64,000 bases of DNA from Aeromonas jandaei (GCF_037890695.1 NZ_CP149571.1:3006001-3070000); one strand, 5' to 3'. Counted from the first letter of the stretch, positions 28,573-39,412 are shown. A program made the numbers and translations. The notes: generated from the letters alone by a model not told the origin.

Positions 28573-29541
28573 TTATCGGGTACTTTTGTTGTCGACCATC
28601 ACGGCAAGCAAGATCACGCTGGCCTTGGCGATCATCTGGTAATAGGAGCTGACATCGAGCAGGTTGAGGGCGTTGTTCAGGAAGCCGATGATCAGCGCAC
28701 CAATCAGGGTGCCCATGATGCGGCCCTTGCCGCCCATCAGGCTGGTACCACCCAGTACTACGGCGGCGATGGCGTCCAGCTCGTAACCCATGCCGGCGGT
28801 CGGCTGGGCAGAGGAGAGACGGGAGGTGACGATAAGCCCTGCCAGTGCCGAGAGCGCGCCGCACAGACCATACACCGCCAGCTTCACCCGATCCACATTG
28901 ATACCGGAGAGACGGGTGGCAGACTCGTTACCGCCCAGGGCGTAGATGTAGCGACCGAGACGGGTATGGTTGAGCATGAACCAGGCGAGCAGGAAGACGA
29001 TGGCCATCAGCCAGATGGGCACCGGCAGACCGAGCAGATAGCCGGTACCGAGCCAGGCGAAGTGGTCGGCGCCATCACTGAAACCGGTGGAGATGGGGCG
29101 ACCCTCGGTATAGACCATGGTGATGCCGCGCAGGGCGGTCATGGTGACCAGGGTGGCGATAAAGGCTTGCACCTTGCCCTTGGCAATGATGAGGCCGCTG
29201 ACGCCGCCAAGCAGGGCGCCGGCACCCAGGGTGAGGGGCACCACCAGCCAGATCGGCAGCTCCATCGCTACCATAGTCGCCGCCAGCGCACCGCACAGGG
29301 CCAGCACCGAGCCGACCGACAGATCGATACCGGCGGTGAGGATAACCAGCGTCATGCCGACCGCCATGATGGCGTTGACCGAGGTCTGGCGCAGGATGTT
29401 GAGCAGGTTGTCGACGCTGAAGAAGTTGGGATTGAGCGCGGAGACGACACCAATCAGCACCAGCAGGGCGACCAGGGATTTGTTCTCGATCCACCAGGCC
29501 TTGTTCATGATGCCGCGGCGGGGAAGGGTTTGGGTTGTCAT
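28573..29541 (-). CDS. rbsC: Ribose ABC transporter, permease
   Basis: A 322-residue inner-membrane permease with eight to ten hydrophobic segments, of the AraH/RbsC type. [19 protein letters not shown] is the family signature, and the [20 protein letters not shown] loop contacts the ATPase. The ATG at 29541 overlaps the rbsA stop (ATGA). An in-frame extension further upstream lies inside rbsA and was discarded. The length then matches E. coli (321). Confidence 0.95.
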   Translation of the reverse strand: MTTQTLPRRGIMNKAWWIENKSLVALLVLIGVVSALNPNFFSVDNLLNILRQTSVNAIMAVGMTLVILTAGIDLSVGSVLALCGALAATMVAMELPIWLVVPLTLGAGALLGGVSGLIIAKGKVQAFIATLVTMTALRGITMVYTEGRPISTGFSDGADHFAWLGTGYLLGLPVPIWLMAIVFLLAWFMLNHTRLGRYIYALGGNESATRLSGINVDRVKLAVYGLCGALSALAGLIVTSRLSSAQPTAGMGYELDAIAAVVLGGTSLMGGKGRIMGTLIGALIIGFLNNALNLLDVSSYYQMIAKASVILLAVMVDNKSTR

Positions 29542-31067
29542 TGTGCTGCCTCTTGCTCTGCTTGCCACTGTTTACCGACTGCCGCCGCCATCAGCTTCTC
29601 CTGATTGGCATCGCGGGTGTTGAACTCTGCGCTGATGCGCCCTTCGTGCATCACCATGATGCGATCGCTCATGCCGAGCACTTCCGGCATCTCGGAGGAG
29701 ACCAGAATGATGCTCATCCCCTCCTTCTTGAACTGGTTGATCAGCTGATAAATTTCCTTTTTCGCCCCCACGTCGACGCCGCGGGTCGGCTCGTCGAGGA
29801 TCAGCACCTTGGGCCGGGTCAGCAGCCCCTTGGCGATGGCCACCTTCTGCTGGTTGCCGCCGGAGAGCAGCTTTATCAGCTGATTCTGACTCGGGGTCTT
29901 GATGTTAAAGAGGCGCACATAGTCGCTCACCGCCTGCCGTTCGGCCTTGCCGTCAATCTTGCCGTTGCTGATGAACTCGTCGAGGGCGCACAGACTCATG
30001 TTTTCGCGCACCGACAGCTCCAACACCAGGCCATCACCTTTGCGATCTTCTGAGATATAGGCGATGCCGGCGGCCAGACCATCGGCCGGGCTTTTGGGCA
30101 CCAGAGCATGACCGTCCACTGCCACTTCACCGGCGCTGATGGGGCTGGCGCCGTAGATAAGCTTCATCAGCTCGGTACGGCCGGAACCCATCAGGCCGCT
30201 GAAGCCCAGAATTTCCCCCTGACGCAGGGAGAAGCTCACCCCGCGCACGCCGGGACCGGCCAGATCCTTCACCTGCAGGCTGACGGGGCCGAGCTCGCGC
30301 TCAAGACGCGGGTACTGCTCTTCCAGCCGGCGACCCACCATCATCTCGATGATCTTGTCCTCATCCAGATCGCTCACCGCCTTCTCGCCGATCCACTTGC
30401 CATCGCGCAGCACAGTGACCCGATCGCAGATCTCGAAGATCTCCTTGAGGCGGTGGGAGATATAGACGATGCCGCAACCCTGCTCACGCAGCTCGCGGAT
30501 AACCTTGAACAGCTGCTCGGTCTCGGTATCGGTCAACGCATCGGTGGGTTCGTCCATGATGATGACGCTGGCATCGAACGACAGCGCCTTGGCGATTTCC
30601 ACCATCTGCTGTTCGCCGATGGAGAGATCCCCGAGCCGGGTATCCGGCCCATGCTTGACGCCAAGTCGCGCCAGCAGGCCGCTTGCCCGCTCGCGCAGCT
30701 GTTTGTGGTCGATGCTGCCAAAACGGGTACGGGGTTCGCGACCGAGGAAGATGTTGGCGGCAATCGACAGCTCCGGCAGCAGGTTCAGCTCCTGATGGAT
30801 GATGCTGATCCCCTGATCCTGAGAGTCGCGCGGCCCCTTGAAGTGAACCGGTTGACCGCGATAGCTGACGCTGCCCGCATCGGCCTGATAGATGCCGGTC
30901 AGCACCTTCATCAGGGTGGATTTGCCGGCGCCATTTTCACCGAGCAGGGCCATCACCTGGCCCGGGTAGACCCGCAGACCCGCTTCATCGAGGGCGCGCA
31001 CACCGGGGAAGGTTTTGACGATCCCGGTCAGCTCCAGAATGGGGGAGAGGGGAGAGGTTGTGCTCAT
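29538..31067 (-). CDS. rbsA: Ribose ABC transporter, ATP-binding protein
   Basis: A 509-residue protein with two tandem ABC ATPase domains, as in all monosaccharide importers of the CUT2 class. The first has Walker [10 protein letters not shown] (about 43-51), signature LSIGEQQM and Walker [12 protein letters not shown]. The second has a degenerate Walker A (GLMGSGRTE), signature LSGGNQQK and [14 protein letters not shown]. The gene lies between rbsD and rbsC. One detail: ALTD replaces the usual ALT-x after the first Walker B, which is typical for RbsA. Confidence 0.96.
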   Translation of the reverse strand: MSTTSPLSPILELTGIVKTFPGVRALDEAGLRVYPGQVMALLGENGAGKSTLMKVLTGIYQADAGSVSYRGQPVHFKGPRDSQDQGISIIHQELNLLPELSIAANIFLGREPRTRFGSIDHKQLRERASGLLARLGVKHGPDTRLGDLSIGEQQMVEIAKALSFDASVIIMDEPTDALTDTETEQLFKVIRELREQGCGIVYISHRLKEIFEICDRVTVLRDGKWIGEKAVSDLDEDKIIEMMVGRRLEEQYPRLERELGPVSLQVKDLAGPGVRGVSFSLRQGEILGFSGLMGSGRTELMKLIYGASPISAGEVAVDGHALVPKSPADGLAAGIAYISEDRKGDGLVLELSVRENMSLCALDEFISNGKIDGKAERQAVSDYVRLFNIKTPSQNQLIKLLSGGNQQKVAIAKGLLTRPKVLILDEPTRGVDVGAKKEIYQLINQFKKEGMSIILVSSEMPEVLGMSDRIMVMHEGRISAEFNTRDANQEKLMAAAVGKQWQAEQEAAQ

Positions 31068-31103
31068 TTGCAGCTTCCTTGAAGAGGCCTTCTTTGAAAA
31101 ATG

Positions 31104-31523
31104 TCAGAACGCCACACCGGCGCAGAGGATCAGGTTGGCGTAGGGGGTCACCTCGCCGCTGCGCACGATCGCCTTGCTCTGGCGGGAGCGGGTTTTGAAC
31201 TCCTCGTGCAGGCAGTATTCGATGGCGATGGGGTTGCCCTGGGCGGCTGCGTGGGCCTCAAGCTGATCGACCAGCGCCTGATGGGCGGCGGGGCTGATCT
31301 GCTTGATCTCGGTCGCCATGATCACCTTCTCCACCACCAGATCGGTGAGCAGGGCGCTCAGCACGGTTTCGAGGCTGGGGGTGCCCGCCATCAACGCCAG
31401 ATCGATCCGCTCCGGCCCTGCCGGAATGGGCAAGCCTGCATCGCAGACAGTGATCTCGTCGGTGTGACCCATCTGTGCCACCAGAGCACTCAGGGGAGCA
31501 TTGAGCAGTACGCCTCGTTTCAT
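31104..31523 (-). CDS. rbsD: D-ribose pyranase
   Basis: A 139-residue protein, the same length as E. coli RbsD. It interconverts beta-pyranose and furanose forms of ribose so that RbsK gets its substrate. MKRGVLLNAPLSALVAQMGHTD and the internal His are family-typical, and the C-terminal YANLILCAGV is the conserved pocket. The ATG at 31523 is preceded by GAGGTG. An upstream extension would cover the operator region and was discarded. It is the first gene of the operon. Confidence 0.95.
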   Translation of the reverse strand: MKRGVLLNAPLSALVAQMGHTDEITVCDAGLPIPAGPERIDLALMAGTPSLETVLSALLTDLVVEKVIMATEIKQISPAAHQALVDQLEAHAAAQGNPIAIEYCLHEEFKTRSRQSKAIVRSGEVTPYANLILCAGVAF

Positions 31524-31564
31524 ACAGCACCTCATCAGGCTTTCGCCATCGCAGTTTCTTATCA

Positions 31565-31590
31565 GGCAACCGGTTACGCAACCGGTTGCG
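31565..31590 (-). promoter_or_regulatory. Tandem RbsR operator candidates upstream of rbsD
   Basis: CGCAACCGGTTGCG at 31577-31590 is a perfect 14-bp palindrome with the CG core of LacI-family operators. A second near-palindrome, GGCAACCGGTTACG, overlaps it at 31565-31578, offset by 12 bp. They lie 42-67 bp before the rbsD start codon, where binding would block the promoter. Assignment to RbsR is by position. Confidence 0.7.
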
Positions 31591-31646
31591 TTATGGCGCA
31601 AAGATAGGCTTTTTAGGATGGAAGGGCCACGGCAAAACCACGGAAA

Positions 31647-31662
31647 TGTGAAAACGATCTCA
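31647..31662 (-). promoter_or_regulatory. Candidate CRP site of the rbs operon
   Basis: TGTGA-AAACGA-TCTCA at 31647-31662 matches nine of ten conserved CRP bases and lies about 60 bp upstream of the operator, a fitting activator position. Confidence 0.45.
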
Positions 31663-31685
31663 AAGGCGGGGGAGGAAAGAGAAAG

Positions 31686-31718
31686 AAGGGTGCCAGCAGA
31701 GCCTCGGCACCCTTTCTA
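31686..31718 (-). terminator. Terminator after the glutathione S-transferase gene
   Basis: AAGGGTGCC / GGCACCCTT with an 11-base loop, followed on the minus strand by CTTTCTCTTT. It lies just after the stop codon and before the rbs control region. Confidence 0.7.
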
Positions 31719-31730
31719 TTGATTTTTTAC

Positions 31731-32348
31731 TTAGTTGGAGAGGGCTTTGTTGACCGCCGGACGGGTCAGCATTCGGCGATAATGATCGGCCACTTTGGGG
31801 AATTCACTGATCTCTACTCCATCGCTTTTCAGCCAGCCCGCGACCACGAACAGATAGATGTCCGCCACGCTGAACTGGTCGCCCAGCACCCAGGGGCCTG
31901 CCAGATAGTGCTGCTCAATCTGGGCAAAGCCATCGCGCATATTGCTGGCGACTTTCTGCTGCATGGCGGCAATGGCCTGCTCGTCATCGGCCCAGCGGCT
32001 GCCACGGCGACCGTGGGCGTGGGAGACATGCACGGTGGAGGCGAGGAAACTGTTGACCTCCTGCATGCGGGCCAGCAGGAACGGATTGTCCAGCGGCGCC
32101 AGCCTGGCATCGGGGAAGCGCTGCGCCACATAGAGCAGCAGTGCCGGGGTCTCGGTCAGGGTGCCCTGCTCGGTGACAAGGGCAGGCACCCGCCCTTTGG
32201 GGTTGATGGCAAGATACGCAGGGTCACGCTGCTCCCCTGCGGCGAGGTTGACGAGACGGGGTTGGAACGGGGCATTCGCTTCCAGCAGGGCAATCTGCAC
32301 GGCCATGGCACAAGTGCCGGGAGCGAAATAGAGGGTCAGATCGGACAT
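31731..32348 (-). CDS. Glutathione S-transferase family protein
   Basis: A 205-residue cytosolic protein from ATG 32348 (MSDLTLYFAPGTCAMAVQIALLE), behind AGGAG eight bases upstream. The N-terminal thioredoxin-like domain carries the beta-class pattern, with an APGTC segment near residue 10 and NPKGRVPALV (cis-Pro). The C-terminal all-helical domain contains SVADIYLFVVAGW. Beta-class GSTs use Cys10 for catalysis, consistent with the Cys in GTCA. The substrate cannot be predicted. It is monocistronic. An in-frame extension up to 32441 crosses a hairpin and was rejected. Confidence 0.88.
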   Translation of the reverse strand: MSDLTLYFAPGTCAMAVQIALLEANAPFQPRLVNLAAGEQRDPAYLAINPKGRVPALVTEQGTLTETPALLLYVAQRFPDARLAPLDNPFLLARMQEVNSFLASTVHVSHAHGRRGSRWADDEQAIAAMQQKVASNMRDGFAQIEQHYLAGPWVLGDQFSVADIYLFVVAGWLKSDGVEISEFPKVADHYRRMLTRPAVNKALSN

Positions 32349-32755
32349 GAATACTCCTGATTGGCTCAGGCCACCCGCGATATTGGCGAAAGATTGCTTC
32401 GCGGAGCACCACGGGCAGTCATGAAAAAAGAGAGGGGGCAACGCTTGCCCCCTTAACCAATCTACACCCCTAAGGAGTGATGAAAAAGCACAGAATTAAT
32501 CGGTTCTGGACAATAGTACGAACCAACTGGTCTGAAGCTTGGTTGAGTCGATACCACCAGAGAGAGGGTTGTTAGTATTAAAATAACTTGAGGGAACATG
32601 GTGCTCCCAGTTTTTTCTCTTATGAGATATAAAAAACGGGTAGGTAAGGCCCTAGTTTTGCTTGATGTAGTTTTTACTCACCAAGACTGACATTCTTTTG
32701 ATAGACTGCCCATCTTGACCCTTGTTGTCACATAATAGCTATTAGGTGGTAATAA
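32349..32755. other. Intergenic region between the GST gene and the AT-rich HEPN-like gene
   Basis: About 400 bp. Bases 32349-32430 would hold the GST promoter. At 32421-32453 there is an orphan terminator-like hairpin (listed separately). From 32460 the composition turns AT-rich, without an ORF, up to the next start. TTGACC at 32715 may be part of a promoter for that gene. Confidence 0.5.
32421..32453 (-). terminator. Orphan rho-independent terminator, near-copy of the potD terminator
   Basis: On the minus strand AGGGGGCAA / TTGCCCCCT with a 3-base loop is followed by CTCTTTTTT. No minus-strand gene lies directly upstream of it within 1.4 kb. A close copy, differing mainly in the loop, stands at 33811-33846 after potD. 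It looks like the other half of a duplication flanking the intervening gene. Confidence 0.75.
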
Positions 32756-33574
32756 ATGACGTATCGAGCGAAATTCCCTCCATCATATTTGCTCCTTGAG
32801 CAAGAAGGATATCTTATAAGTTCATGTTTAGGGAGTGGATTAACCGCTCTGCGTTCTGCCCATGTCCACAACAAGGGTGGATTTTATTCGTCATTATTCA
32901 ATCTATCTATAGGGTTGGAAAGGCTACTGAAAGCCATTGTTATAATTGAGCACATAACGGCGAACAACCTTTCCATGCCATCAAAGAAGCAATTAAAAAA
33001 TTATGGTCATAATATTGAAGAGTTATATGATCAGTGCGTAAAAATTGCGGGCACGAGAGGTATGGAATTTCCTGAGAGAAATGCTCTTGACCCGATCAAA
33101 AAAGAAATAATTTGCTTGTTAAGTGACTTTGCTCAGACTACTAGATACCATAATCTGGACGCGCTTACCTCCTCCAACGTTGGTATCGATCCGCTCGAAC
33201 ACTGGGGACAAATAGTAACTGCAATCTTGGAAAAAAATGTCCCTAAAGCTCAAAAAAATAAGATACTCGGTAGTTCAAATTTGATCGCATCAGCTATTGA
33301 TGACATTACTATCACAATCATGCATGGTTTAGATAAGAAACCTATTTCTACGAAAGATGCATTGGCATTGCCAGGGTTGCATGATCAGGCGGTTAAATAT
33401 GCTGTATTGCATGTTGTTCAAATCCTGACTCCGTTGAAAAAACTTACATCAGAGTTGAGCCACCTCGCGTACAAATTAAATACTCCAGAACCTGTATTTC
33501 CACAAATGCACGAGTTTCTTGAATGGCTATGGGATGAACGTCAATATGTCATGAGGAAGAAACGGTGGCCATAG
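32756..33574 (+). CDS. Hypothetical protein, HEPN-like, in AT-rich DNA
   Basis: A 272-residue, mostly helical soluble protein with no clear family name. Residues 40-110 (a YSSLFNLSIGLERLLK segment followed by LKNYGHNIEELY) resemble the helical core of HEPN-type or AbiV-like orphan proteins, and TTRYHNLDAL near 128 fits the variant R-x-H/N motif of that group. This is recalled pattern similarity, not a match I can verify. Codons and base composition are strikingly AT-rich against the neighbours. The gene is flanked by a duplicated terminator sequence, which suggests horizontal acquisition. HEPN proteins are often RNases in phage defence, but with no partner nearby that role is speculation. Confidence 0.6.
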   Translation: MTYRAKFPPSYLLLEQEGYLISSCLGSGLTALRSAHVHNKGGFYSSLFNLSIGLERLLKAIVIIEHITANNLSMPSKKQLKNYGHNIEELYDQCVKIAGTRGMEFPERNALDPIKKEIICLLSDFAQTTRYHNLDALTSSNVGIDPLEHWGQIVTAILEKNVPKAQKNKILGSSNLIASAIDDITITIMHGLDKKPISTKDALALPGLHDQAVKYAVLHVVQILTPLKKLTSELSHLAYKLNTPEPVFPQMHEFLEWLWDERQYVMRKKRWP

Positions 33575-33882
33575 TTTTACCTAAAAGGATAGGGGTTATA
33601 TTTGAAAAAAACATCGCCAGATATTTATTATTTCAAATTTACTATGAAGCTATCACATAAATAGACCTGTTTGTTTTATATATTTTGGGGGGCGTTCTGA
33701 ATCTTGTTGCTCTGGATTAAATAGGTGGGTGTCCATATATTTTTTCCGTTAACAGAGGCTCCCCGTGCCTTTCGGTGTCAAAGATTGCTGTGCAGAGCAA
33801 CGAGGCTGGTGGTTAAAAAGAGAAGGGGGCAAATATTGCCCCCTTTATCCATTAAGCTCGTCAGGGCCGATTAACCGCCTAC
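33575..33882. other. AT-rich spacer between the HEPN-like gene and potD
   Basis: About 300 bp without an ORF of note. It stays AT-rich to about 33740 and then returns to normal composition. It ends with the potD terminator. No terminator for the HEPN-like gene was recognised. Confidence 0.5.
33811..33846 (-). terminator. Rho-independent terminator of the pot operon
   Basis: On the minus strand AAGGGGGCAA / TTGCCCCCTT (10 bp, loop TAT) is followed by CTCTTTTTAA. It lies 37 bp after the potD stop. Confidence 0.85.
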
Positions 33883-34950
33883 TTAACCGGCCTTGGCCAC
33901 CATGGCTTTCAACTGCAGGAAGTACTGCTCGTAGAGGCGGGAGGCATCTCCCACATCGGACTGGAACTCTCCTTTGCGCTTGATCTCGTCGCTCGGGAAG
34001 ACCATGGGGTTGTTGCGAAACGCCGGGGTGAGCAGGGGAATGGCATCCTTGACCGGAGTGGGGTAGCCAATTGCCTCGGCCACCTTGGCGGCCACATCGG
34101 GGCGCATCAGGAAGTTGATCAGGGCGTGGGCCTCTTTCACATGCTTGGCCTTGGCCGGGATGGCGAGGTTATCCATCCACAGTACCGCCCCTTCTTCGGG
34201 GTAGGTCATCTGGATGGAGGGGTATTCGCGCTGGGCGCCGTAGGCCGAGCCGTTCCACAACATGCCGATATTGACCTCACCGGCGATAAAGGGGTCGGCC
34301 GGGTTGTCGGAGTTGAACGCCTTGACGTTGGGCATCAGCTTTTTCAGGTATTCGAACGCTTCGGCGATCTGTGCCTTGTCCTGGGTGTTGGGGCTGTAGC
34401 CGAGTTGCACCAGCGCGATATGGAACACCTCGCGGGCATCGTCCATCAGCAGCAGGCTCTCTTTCCACTCCGGCGCCCAGAGCTGCTTCCAGCTGGTCAC
34501 CGGCTGCTCGATGATGTCGGTGTTGGTGCCGATCCCGGTTGCACCCCAGATATAGGGGATGGAGTAGCGGTTGTCCGGGTCGTACTCGTGGTTGAGCAGG
34601 GTGGGGTCGAGGTGCTTGAAGTTGGGCAGTTGGGCGCGATCCAGCGGCTGCAACATTCCCTCTTTGGCCATTTTCGAGATGAAGTAGGTACTGGGCACCA
34701 CCACGTCATAGCCGTCGCCATGGGTTTTCAGCTTGGCGTAGAGGGTCTCGTTGGATTCGTAGGTGGAGTAGATCACCTTGATGCCGGTCTCTTGCTGGAA
34801 CTGCTCCAGCAGGCCGTCCGGCACATATTCCGACCAGTTGTAGAAGTAGACCACCTTGTCATCGGCCGCGTGAGCGCTCTGGCTCAGCAGCGGGGTGGTG
34901 AGGGTGAGGGCGGCTGCCAGCAGGGCGCCGGCCTTGTGTTGGATTGTCAT
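33883..34950 (-). CDS. potD: Spermidine/putrescine ABC transporter, periplasmic binding protein
   Basis: A 355-residue class II binding protein of the PotD/PotF family. It has a signal peptide of about 30 residues ending SAHA-A. The mature start VVYFYNWSEYVPDGLLEQFQ is family-typical, as are polyamine pocket residues (GYDVVVPSTYFISKM, the YIWGATGIGTN region, NIGMLWNGSAY). ATG 34950 is chosen because AAGGAG lies six bases before it; a TTG two codons upstream is possible. It is the last gene of potABCD. Confidence 0.93.
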   Translation of the reverse strand: MTIQHKAGALLAAALTLTTPLLSQSAHAADDKVVYFYNWSEYVPDGLLEQFQQETGIKVIYSTYESNETLYAKLKTHGDGYDVVVPSTYFISKMAKEGMLQPLDRAQLPNFKHLDPTLLNHEYDPDNRYSIPYIWGATGIGTNTDIIEQPVTSWKQLWAPEWKESLLLMDDAREVFHIALVQLGYSPNTQDKAQIAEAFEYLKKLMPNVKAFNSDNPADPFIAGEVNIGMLWNGSAYGAQREYPSIQMTYPEEGAVLWMDNLAIPAKAKHVKEAHALINFLMRPDVAAKVAEAIGYPTPVKDAIPLLTPAFRNNPMVFPSDEIKRKGEFQSDVGDASRLYEQYFLQLKAMVAKAG

Positions 34951-35031
34951 CAACAACTCCTTGGGGTTATGGGGCCTTGCGGCCCACCGTGACAGAGTTC
35001 GCCAAAGGTGGCGGGGACGAAACGGGCAGGG

Positions 35032-35802
35032 TCACCCCTGCCGTTTGCGCAGTAACAGTTGCGCCAGCAGCACCATCCCGAGGGAGGCGACCAGCATCAG
35101 GGTGGCTAGGGCGTTGACCTCGGGAGAGACCCCTACCTTGACCATGGAGTAGATCTTGAGCGGCAGGATCTCGTAGGCCGGGCCGGTAACAAAGGAGCTC
35201 ACCACCACGTCGTCCAGCGACAGGGTAAAGGAGAGCAGCCAGCCCGCCATCACCGCCGGCAGCGCCAGCGGCAGTATGATGCGGCGCAGGATGATCCACT
35301 CGCCAGCCCCCAGATCCCGCGCGGCTTCCAGCATCCGCACATCAAAACCGCACAGCCGCGAGTAGACGGTGATCACCACGAACGGTAGGCAGAAGGTGAT
35401 GTGGGCGATCAGCAGCGACCAGAAGCCCAGCGCAATGCCGGTCACCACAAACAGGGTCAGCAGGGAGATGGCCATCACGATATCGGGGGACATCATCACC
35501 ACGAACAGCATACCGCTCACGTACTGCTTGCCGCGAAAACGGTAGCGAAACAGCGCCACGGCGGTAAGGGTGCCGATCAGGGTCGCTGCGGTGGCGGTGA
35601 GGGCGGCGATGGTCAGGGAGTGCTGGGCCGCCTGCATCAGGCTGGCGCTGGCAAACAGCTTCTCATACCAGCCAAGGGTAAAGCCGCGCCAGTCGATACC
35701 ATATTTCGACAGGTTGAAGGAGTTGGCGATCAGCACCCCGATGGGCACATAGAGATAGCCAAACACCAGCAGCAGAAACAGAGCTTTTAATGCGCGCATC
35801 AT
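35032..35802 (-). CDS. potC: Spermidine/putrescine ABC transporter, permease PotC
   Basis: A 256-residue inner-membrane permease with six predicted helices. The EAA loop is [21 protein letters not shown] near residue 165. The N-terminal FLLLVFGYLYVPIGVLIANSFN is typical of PotC. The start overlaps the potB stop (ATGA), and potD begins 81 bp downstream. Confidence 0.94.
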   Translation of the reverse strand: MMRALKALFLLLVFGYLYVPIGVLIANSFNLSKYGIDWRGFTLGWYEKLFASASLMQAAQHSLTIAALTATAATLIGTLTAVALFRYRFRGKQYVSGMLFVVMMSPDIVMAISLLTLFVVTGIALGFWSLLIAHITFCLPFVVITVYSRLCGFDVRMLEAARDLGAGEWIILRRIILPLALPAVMAGWLLSFTLSLDDVVVSSFVTGPAYEILPLKIYSMVKVGVSPEVNALATLMLVASLGMVLLAQLLLRKRQG

Positions 35803-36672
35803 GCCAGCTCCCCCTTCTTGCTGAGTAGCTTGCCTGCCCGCCAGTAGAAGTAGACCAACAGTGCCATCAGCACCGTCAGCATAACGCTGATGGCGGCGCC
35901 GAAGGGCCAGTCACGGCTGTTGAGGAACTGGGTCTTGATCAGGTTGCCGATCAGCAGGTGCTTGGCGCCGCCCAGCAAGTCGGAGACATAGAACATCCCC
36001 ATGGCGGGCAGGAACACCAGCAGACAACCGGCGATGATGCCGGGCAGGGTGAGGGGCAAGATGATCCGCACCAGCCGCTGCCAGCCGTTGGCGCCAAGAT
36101 CTCGCGCCGCCTCCAGCAAACGGCCATCCAGCTTCTCGATACTGGAGTAGAGCGGCAGCACCATAAAGGGGAGCAGCACATAGACCAGCCCGATGATGAC
36201 GGCCACCTCGGTATACATCATCTGCAGCGGCCGCTCGATAAGCCCCAGATCCAGCAGCCAGCCATTGATCAGCCCCCGGGTGCCGAGCAGCACTTTCAGC
36301 GCATAGGTGCGGATCAGGGAGTTGGTCCAGAACGGCACCACCACCAGAAACAGCAGCAGCGGGCGGATGCGTGCCGGCAGATGGGCCAGCAGCCAGGCAA
36401 AGGGGTAACCCACCAGCAAGCAGATGGCGGTGGCGAGCAGCGCCAGCCAGAGGGAGTGGAGCAGCACCTCGAAATAGAGGGGGTCCAGCAGGCGGCCATA
36501 GTTGCTCAGGGTAAAGAGCGGCGCGATAAGATCGGACTCGTCACGGGTCAGGAAGCTGACGCCGATGATCATCAGGTTGGGCAAAAAGACAAACAGCGTC
36601 AGCCAGCCGAGGATCAGCGCGATGGCCCCGTTGCGAAAGCCGTTGTGGGCAAAGCTGTGCGCTACCCGCAGA

Positions 36673-36686
<14 letters not shown>
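35799..36686 (-). CDS. potB: Spermidine/putrescine ABC transporter, permease PotB
   Basis: A 295-residue permease from ATG 36686 ([12 protein letters not shown]). It has six predicted transmembrane helices, with the EAA loop at [19 protein letters not shown]. The [13 protein letters not shown] motif is shared with PotB and PotH. The start lies 14 bp inside potA, indicating coupled translation. A longer in-frame opening lies wholly within potA and was rejected. Confidence 0.94.
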
Positions 36687-37776
<1,090 letters not shown>

Positions 37777-37940
37777 CCGCCAGTCTCACCCCAGCCAGTG
37801 GCCATCATGTTGAAAGAGGGCCGCATTCTATGCAGCCAATCCATGAAATTAAAGGCTTTTTGGCCGCAAGTGGTCAGGAAAAACGACTACGAATAGCAGG
37901 CCAAGTCGCTATAATGTGCCACCTGATTTGGTCGTTTTCG

Positions 37941-38726
37941 ATGTTGGATAGTCAATTGAGTAACAGAATGCGTATTGGCGGCTCGCTCGAGCAATCTTTG
38001 AACAAGGGTTATCGCCTGGACCTGAAAGGGGTCATTCAAGAGGGGTGGCAACAGACCCGCCGTACCGGATTTGGCCTGCTGCTGGCGATTGTCGGCGTCA
38101 CGGCGATCTGGATCCTGCTCAGCAACATGGTGCTGGTGCCCTATATCGGCGATGACAGCCAGATGAATGTGGCGATGGTCCTGAGCCTGCTGATCACCGT
38201 CATCATGGCCCCCATGACCAGTGCCCTCGACATGCTCGGTTTGCAGCAGTCGGTCGGAGTGCACGCCCGGGCGAGCCAGGTGTTCGACTTCTTCCGCCAC
38301 TTTGTGCGCCTTGGCATGCTGAGTCTGCTCGGCAGTCTGCTCACCAGCCTGTTTGGCCCGTTGTTCGAGCTGATTGGGTTGCCGGTGATGTTCTCGTTTA
38401 TTCCTTCCGCACTGATCGGCATGGGGCTGCTCTTTACCGTGCCGCTGGTGCTGGAGCGCGGCATGACGCCGCCGCAGGCCATTGTGGTCTCGCTCAAGAT
38501 CTTCTTGCGCGGCTGGCCGAGCCTGGTGCTGTTTCACGGCGTGATGGCTGCACTCTTCTTTGTGGCCCTGATCCCGATGGGGTTGGGTCTTATCTGGGTG
38601 GCACCGCTCTACTTCAACTGCAAGGGGATCCTCTATCGGGATCTCTGCGGGGTGGCGGTAGAGGTTAACGAGGTGGCTGAAGTGACCCAACCATTTCAAT
38701 GCATGATGCAAAAGGACGCTGAATGA
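37941..38726 (+). CDS. Multi-pass inner-membrane protein of unknown function
   Basis: About 261 residues from ATG 37941 (MLDSQLSNRMRIGG). A second start at 37968 has a slightly better GAG-type ribosome binding site, so the first nine residues are uncertain. Five or six hydrophobic helices are visible: about residues 37-55, 68-85, 110-130, 140-165, 190-215 and 210-235. The loops are short and basic. I assign no family with confidence. It is divergent from potA and overlaps the next gene by 4 bp (ATGA), so the two envelope proteins probably act or are expressed together. Confidence 0.75.
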   Translation: MLDSQLSNRMRIGGSLEQSLNKGYRLDLKGVIQEGWQQTRRTGFGLLLAIVGVTAIWILLSNMVLVPYIGDDSQMNVAMVLSLLITVIMAPMTSALDMLGLQQSVGVHARASQVFDFFRHFVRLGMLSLLGSLLTSLFGPLFELIGLPVMFSFIPSALIGMGLLFTVPLVLERGMTPPQAIVVSLKIFLRGWPSLVLFHGVMAALFFVALIPMGLGLIWVAPLYFNCKGILYRDLCGVAVEVNEVAEVTQPFQCMMQKDAE

Positions 38727-39412
38727 CCTGTCGATATGGAGTGATCTCTACCGTACGTCGTACCCTGCTGGCCAGCCTGCTGCTGCCGACACTGGCGATG
38801 GCAGAGCAACCTGTGCTGGAGCTGCAATATGGCGCCTTCTACAGCCAGATGAAGACCTTCGCCAAGGGCGAGTTTGGCCATGCCAGACTGGGGTTTTATC
38901 TGACCGATCCGCAAAATGGCAAGCGCTGTGCGCTCGACTCTGCCCGGGTCTCGACGCAAGACAAGGATGTGAAGGGGGAGGTGACGATCGACAGCGAGCT
39001 GCGTCTGCCGTTCGATGACGATCTCAATCTCGACAAGGCGGTGGTTGCGGTCACCCTGAAAGAGCCGCACGCGACCTGCGATATGACGGTGCAGGTGATG
39101 GCCGATGCACCGGCCGTTCCCGACATGCCACTGGCTGAGCTTGCCAAGCGTCAGCAGCAGCTGCAGCAGCTGCTGGACAAGATGGCCGGCATGGTCGGCA
39201 AGTACTTCTTGCCGAAGATGGAGGGGATCCGGATCGCACTGGTCGAGCCGCAAGGGACTGCCTACCTTGTCGATGGGGCCCGACAGGAGCCCGTTGCGTG
39301 GCAGCATGGCCAGTTGCTCTTGAGCAATGCGCAGCTGAGTGCATTTGCGGGCGGTACCTTGCGTCTGCAGGGCGAGGTGCTGCGACTGACCCCCTGGCTG
39401 CACAAGGGCTGA
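38723..39412 (+). CDS. DUF2987-like exported protein
   Basis: A 229-residue protein with a cleavable signal peptide (LLASLLLPTLAMA-E, ending near residue 27). The mature part, with YGAFYSQMKTFAKGEFGHARLGFYL near its start and a Leu/Gln-rich helix near 135-160, resembles DUF2987 proteins of vibrios and relatives. Function is unknown. It is translationally coupled to the preceding membrane-protein gene through ATGA and followed by a strong bidirectional terminator. Confidence 0.75.
   Translation: MTCRYGVISTVRRTLLASLLLPTLAMAEQPVLELQYGAFYSQMKTFAKGEFGHARLGFYLTDPQNGKRCALDSARVSTQDKDVKGEVTIDSELRLPFDDDLNLDKAVVAVTLKEPHATCDMTVQVMADAPAVPDMPLAELAKRQQQLQQLLDKMAGMVGKYFLPKMEGIRIALVEPQGTAYLVDGARQEPVAWQHGQLLLSNAQLSAFAGGTLRLQGEVLRLTPWLHKG

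Noticed and set aside
32349..32441. 31-codon extension of the GST gene
   Set aside because: Runs through a terminator-like hairpin; ATG 32348 has AGGAG and the conserved GST N-terminus.
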